Positions 59,978 to 64,000 of a DNA stretch of 64,000 nt are shown here, piece by piece; the stretch's first letter is position 1; each line of letters opens with the position of its first letter. The stretch lies in contig NC_033628.1 of NCBI RefSeq assembly GCF_001540865.1, forward strand, positions 5,726,461 through 5,790,460, in the 5' to 3' direction. The notes under the pieces were generated by a model, which saw nothing but the letters and a program-made list of their open reading frames with translations, was not told where the DNA came from and ran no database searches. This DNA is from Ananas comosus. Its lineage: Eukaryota > Streptophyta > Magnoliopsida > Poales > Bromeliaceae. A program made the position numbers and the translations under genes.

Positions 59978-60300
59978 GGACCGGTTCCTGGTGGGAGAGA
60001 CCGGTCCTCGTAGGCTGAAAATACAGCAGAAAACTCTACGCGCGAAGTTTGCTCTTGGGGTCCAGTCCCTCAAGTGGGGACCGGTCCTTGAAGGTCCGGT
60101 CCCTCAGGCGAGGACCAGTCCCCGTACGCGCAGCTAGCGAGAACAAAGAGAATTTGGCTAAGTCCTGAGAGCTCTGCTCTCGAGGACCGGTCCCTGGCGG
60201 GGGAGACCGATCCCGGTACGCGTAAAAGCTGGCAGAAGAGCTCTGCCCGCAAATGTTGCTCTCGGGGATCGGTCTGTCCATAGAGGGACCGGTCCCTGTG
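59978..60300. repeat. ACCGGT cluster in the A-family + LTR
   Basis: Five intact ACCGGT sites and about three one-base variants, ending about 85 bp upstream of a TATA-like box. Confidence 0.75.
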
Positions 60301-60380
60301 CCCGAAAACTGCCCAAGCAGAGCAGTTTGAGATAGGCAAAGTGGAGGGGCTGGGGTGCAATTGTTACATTAGTTGAGGGG

Positions 60381-60386
60381 TATAAG
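60381..60386 (+). promoter_or_regulatory. TATA-like box of the A-family + LTR
   Basis: GGGGTATAAGAGGG is followed by a long CT-rich leader (60398-60475) and a purine-rich stretch, then a splice-donor-like GAGGTGAGC at 60609. Confidence 0.45.
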
Positions 60387-62100
60387 AGGGATTGCACTCT
60401 CTCTTCCTCATTTCCCACCCAACACACACAAACACTCTCTCCTCTCTCTCTCTCTCTAAGCTCTCTCTCCTCTCTTGAAGCAAAGAAGAAGGAGAAGAAG
60501 GAGAAGAAGAAAAGGAAGGAGAAGAAGGTAGAGAAGAAGGTGAAGCAAGCTAGGAGAAGGCTTTGGTCATCTTCCTCTTCCTCCTCACACCATTGGAGCT
60601 AGCTCAAGAGGTGAGCTTCTCAACCCTAATGGTAGAAACCTAGGGTTTTGGGATTTCTAGCTTTTTGATAGGGTCAAATGGATCCCTAGCATAGTTAATA
60701 GTTGATTAATGCTAGAATCTAGAGTTTCGTTGGTGGGTTTTGCATAGATGCAAACCTATGGCACCCAAATTGGGGTTTTGCTCAATAGTGAGGTTTGATC
60801 TCAATTGATAGCCTCTAAACCTAATTGATAGGTGTCTAAACGTGTTGGCGAAGACGGATTGAGCATTCGTCGAGTCGGTAAAAAGTTATCTGCAAAACAA
60901 GACCGATTGAGCTTCGTTTCCACCTAGGAGGTCGGAGCGACGTCGAAGCAAGTGCCGAATAGTGTTCTTAGCACCCCGACATCGTCGAAAGGTGGGTGGT
61001 GTCATCCCGAAGCAACCGGGTTCCTCTCTATGTCTTAGTATTTCATGATTTGCATCTCTTGCATGTTGCATTGTAGAATTGCATGTTATTCCATTCCTTA
61101 TGCTTGCTAATGATATCAATGTATGAGTTGAATGCATGATGATGGTTAGATGAGGATTGGGTCTTGACATTGAGTTCTACAGTGCTGAGAAAAGAGATGA
61201 ACCCGATGATTGTTAAAGACGTAATGAGTGGCATTGACTGTTAATCAAACAAAAACGAGTGGCATATAATTTAATGTAAATGACACTAGTGGCATGTGAA
61301 CTTAGGGATAGGTGGATTTCCTAGTAAATGACTCGTTGGACAAGAAATTAATGTAGCCAAACATTCGTATTTGGACTTTGGGATAGGTGGATTCCCGAGT
61401 GACTTGTAGCCCTAGCCAGTAGGGTATCCTGGAGTTGAGAGGATTGATCATACTCACAATCTGTTCATACTTGTGGTGGTTGCTCCACCCAGGTATTCGC
61501 GCACTTCGGAGCTTGGTGCTAGAGGGGCAGAGTTGATGCCCTACAGGCAGCCTCGGGTTTGAGATCGAGATGTGTCTCCTTACCATACGAGGTTTGAGGT
61601 GAGTCGTGGGTGAACCCAAGTGGATCGCCAAGGATTTATTGAACATGAGAATGGCATTGTCAATTGAACATTTGCTTGTTGGACATGGATAGTGGACATA
61701 GTGGCATGTTAGTAAATCATTTACTATATGATGCATGCATATATGACATATGATTGGGCATAGTAGTATAGCTTTCCTATTATGTCATTTACAGTTTTCA
61801 TATCTATCTATCTATCTACCTACTTTTGCCCACTCGGACCTAGTGGGGAGATCGGCAGAGTCAGCGATCAAACCCACTGGGAACTATGGACAATAGTTCT
61901 CACCCCACTTTGTTGCAGGGCCTAGTTCGAGCGCGCCGTGCGAGGATCGCGGCAAGGGTGTAGCGCTCGAGCAGCAGTATAGTAGCTTTCTTTTTTGCAT
62001 TAGCACTAACCTATGTATATGAGTGAATTATGTAGGTGAGGATTTGGAGAGCTACGATGTATTTTGATGGTTATTTAGTAAGCCATGTATCCATTTTGAG

Positions 62101-63676
62101 AAAATGAAAAATGCATGATTATATGATTAGTATTATGAGGATGTGCTAGATTATATATGCATGTGAAATGTAGAATACTCAATTGAATAAGTGTGGCATG
62201 TAAACCTAGAGTTAGGAAACATAGGTTGAACAAGTGTGACATGTAAACCCAATGTTAAAGAATATAGGTTGAACAATTGTGGTGTTATTGAACATAGGTT
62301 GAGTATGAACCTAGTGTCATGGACCTAGGATGGATAAGAATGAATATGAACCTAGTTTTAAAGAATATAGGTTATGGGATAAACCTAGAGTTAAAGTAAA
62401 CCTAGGTTGTGTGGTAAAAGCATTAAGCCTAGAGTCAAGTGGACCTAGGGTGGAAAGAACATTGGATCTAGATAGGTCGATACTATAGGGCTAAGACCAA
62501 CCCTTGAGTTATGTGAAATGGATTTCGGAATCCTAGAGCTTATGGAACACCGAGAGTGGTGTTGGGCGTGTGCGACGATTTCGCCGTCCGGGGCTATACC
62601 ATCGACGTGGCGTGTGCGACGATTTCGCCGCCGGATCGGTGAGCTGAATTGTGGTTTATACCGGTTGAGCCAGGTTGTGGATTATACCGTTGGTTGACTC
62701 GAACCACTGACGTGGCTTGTGCGACGATTTCGTCGCCGGGTGGCTAGGTCATAGAGCGCGGTGAGCTGTGGAAGGCTGAGGTGCATGTGTGAGTTCCTTC
62801 ACCTCGAGCTGGACAGAGCGCGGATTATCTGCCGTTGATTGACTCAAGACCGAGTTGACTGGCATAGTGTGACCAAGATAAGAATAACCTTAGAAAAGAA
62901 TGGCCAATGAGCAAGTTGTATCTATGAATAAAATATAAAGAATAGCTAAGAGAAAAGAATAGCTATGAGTAAAGAATAGTCAAGGACAAAGAATGACTAA
63001 GATTAAAGAGTAGAATTAAAGTAATCTACTTGGTTGGTTGCATAGTTTCATTTTGCATATTGAGAGGCATGACATGTAGTTCAATATCAAGTAAATGTAT
63101 AAATATCTGTTATATGTTATTGGAGTAACTTGTTGCAGTGCCTCATTAGACCTATTAGTTGAGCTTTTCCCTTGAGTGGCCGTACCTACTGGGAACCATG
63201 GAGTTGGTTCTCACCCTATGTTGTTTTGGGGTGTTACAGGTTCGCACGTAAGCGGCGCGGCAGCGCGAGGCAAGGGCGTAGCTCCGTAAATAGCGGCCCT
63301 ACCCCAGAGACCAGAGATAGAAGTACCCCAGTTGACTAGCTAGGGGTATAAATAGTGAACAGAATACGAATGTTTCAAACTTGTAATCATTGTAATAACT
63401 CGATTGTATTTTGGAAGTTGAATGTAAAAGAAAATTGTGATGTAAAATACACTTAAGATGAATGTTGTAATAACTTAGTTGTTTTATGTTTTTGATACTT
63501 ACTTGTGCAATCTTTGGTTGAATTCGGTTCCTGGTTGGAACATCGTGAATTGTATCGATTGCGACGCCTTGGACGTACAGCAGAGACTTTGTCCGCGATA
63601 CAGGAAAACCCTCTCCGTTCGGCGGTCTGTTGGCGTGCCCGAACCCGACCAAATAGGCGGGGCACGAGGCGTGACA
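62101..63676 (+). mobile_element. B-family LTR in + orientation, right half
   Basis: It contains CCTAGGTT-type repeats (62190-62470), the 'ctactgggaaccatgg' segment near 63187, and an end GACGCCTTGGACGTACAG, then GTGACA at 63676. It is inverted relative to LTR B (58550-59803 and 40992-41107). Its left half is missing. Confidence 0.68.
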
Positions 63677-63787
63677 ACAAGTCTCACGCCAAGTGATCTT
63701 GGATTGTGTGTCTGGTGATCTTGGATTGTGTGTGTGTGTTGTGTGTTTAGGGCTGACGAGGACGTCAGGACCTAAAAGAGGGGAGTA
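63677..63787 (+). mobile_element. 3' internal end of another retrotransposon
   Basis: Non-coding, with GGCTGACGAGGACGTCAGGA and the polypurine tract AAAAGAGGGGAGTA directly before the next LTR. GACGAGGACGTC is the kind of hairpin motif found next to polypurine tracts of plant gypsy elements. Most of the element body is absent. Confidence 0.55.
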
Positions 63788-64000
63788 TGTGACATCCCAA
63801 TAGTCCCACATCGGATAGAATTAGGGTTGACATTGGGTATATAAGAGGATTCCACTCTAGTAATAATAACTGGGCTTAAGCATTTTGGGCTGGTGGTTTG
63901 GGGCCAACGAGTTATTATTGCAAGCGGTTCGGGCCGTTACAATGATCAAATTCTCTTATGTTATCTAGAGAACCCACCACTAACCATGGTGACTATCCCG
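63788..64000 (+). mobile_element. Start of a 3' LTR, cut by the window end
   Basis: It starts TGTGACATCCCAATAGTCCC, a start unlike the other LTRs here, with TATATAAGAGG near 63838 as a possible TATA box. Only 213 bases are visible. Confidence 0.6.

Larger units (their letters stand above)
59804..62100 (+). mobile_element. A-family LTR in + orientation, truncated
   Basis: It starts TGTAAGGAAGTGAATTC, the reverse complement of the end of solo LTR A, and follows A in inverted order through the (TATC)n run near 61805 and the GGACCTAGTGGGGAGATCGG block near 61838. The expected GTGACA end is missing; homology fades near 62100. The left flank ATGCC has no partner. Confidence 0.68.

Overview
This window is plant nuclear DNA made almost entirely of transposable elements. 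The main evidence is a CACTA DNA transposon with plant En/Spm-type genes, Ty3/gypsy-type LTRs 2.3-3 kb long, gag ORFs with zinc knuckles, and a Copia element primed by initiator Met tRNA. I see no host gene, rRNA, tRNA or CRISPR array. The sequence does not fix the species. A flowering plant with large nested heterochromatic repeats fits.

Positions 1-6900 hold the 3' LTR of a gypsy element whose body lies left of the window, a Copia-like LTR remnant, a foldback repeat, and a hAT-like element carrying two small inverted-repeat insertions. Positions 6905-19708 are one CACTA element. Its TNP2-like and TNP1-like genes are both broken by stops, its right end has the expected subterminal repeats, and a long LTR appears to be nested in its left half.

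Positions 20741-63676 are a stack of nested LTR retrotransposons, resolved by LTR ends, primer sites, polypurine tracts and target-site duplications (TSDs). F is an LTR on + at 20741, broken by a D-family element with gag remnants. G is a gypsy LTR plus truncated gag; it received a Copia element (30912-34586, TSD GTATG) that has lost most of integrase and the N-terminal part of RT. Element E (LTR F' 34943-36676, gag pseudogene, right LTR called B from 40992) holds a solo Copia-like LTR. B was hit by solo LTR A (TSD GTTAC) and by solo LTR H (TSD CAACC). H was hit by a complete gag-only element C (43947-53703, TSD CAACC) and by solo LTR H2 (TSD ATACT). Beyond B lie a truncated A-family LTR and an inverted B-family LTR. 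The last 213 bases start a different LTR family.

The gypsy elements C, D and E share one plan: long LTR, Met-tRNA primer site (seen in C and E), gag with zinc knuckles, then about 2 kb of related non-coding DNA where pol should be, then a polypurine tract. They look like gag-only elements that would need another element's enzymes. The least expected pattern is a set of clustered palindromes centred on ACCGGT. These recur in the presumed U3 of several LTR families, in a Copia-like LTR, and in two internal regions.
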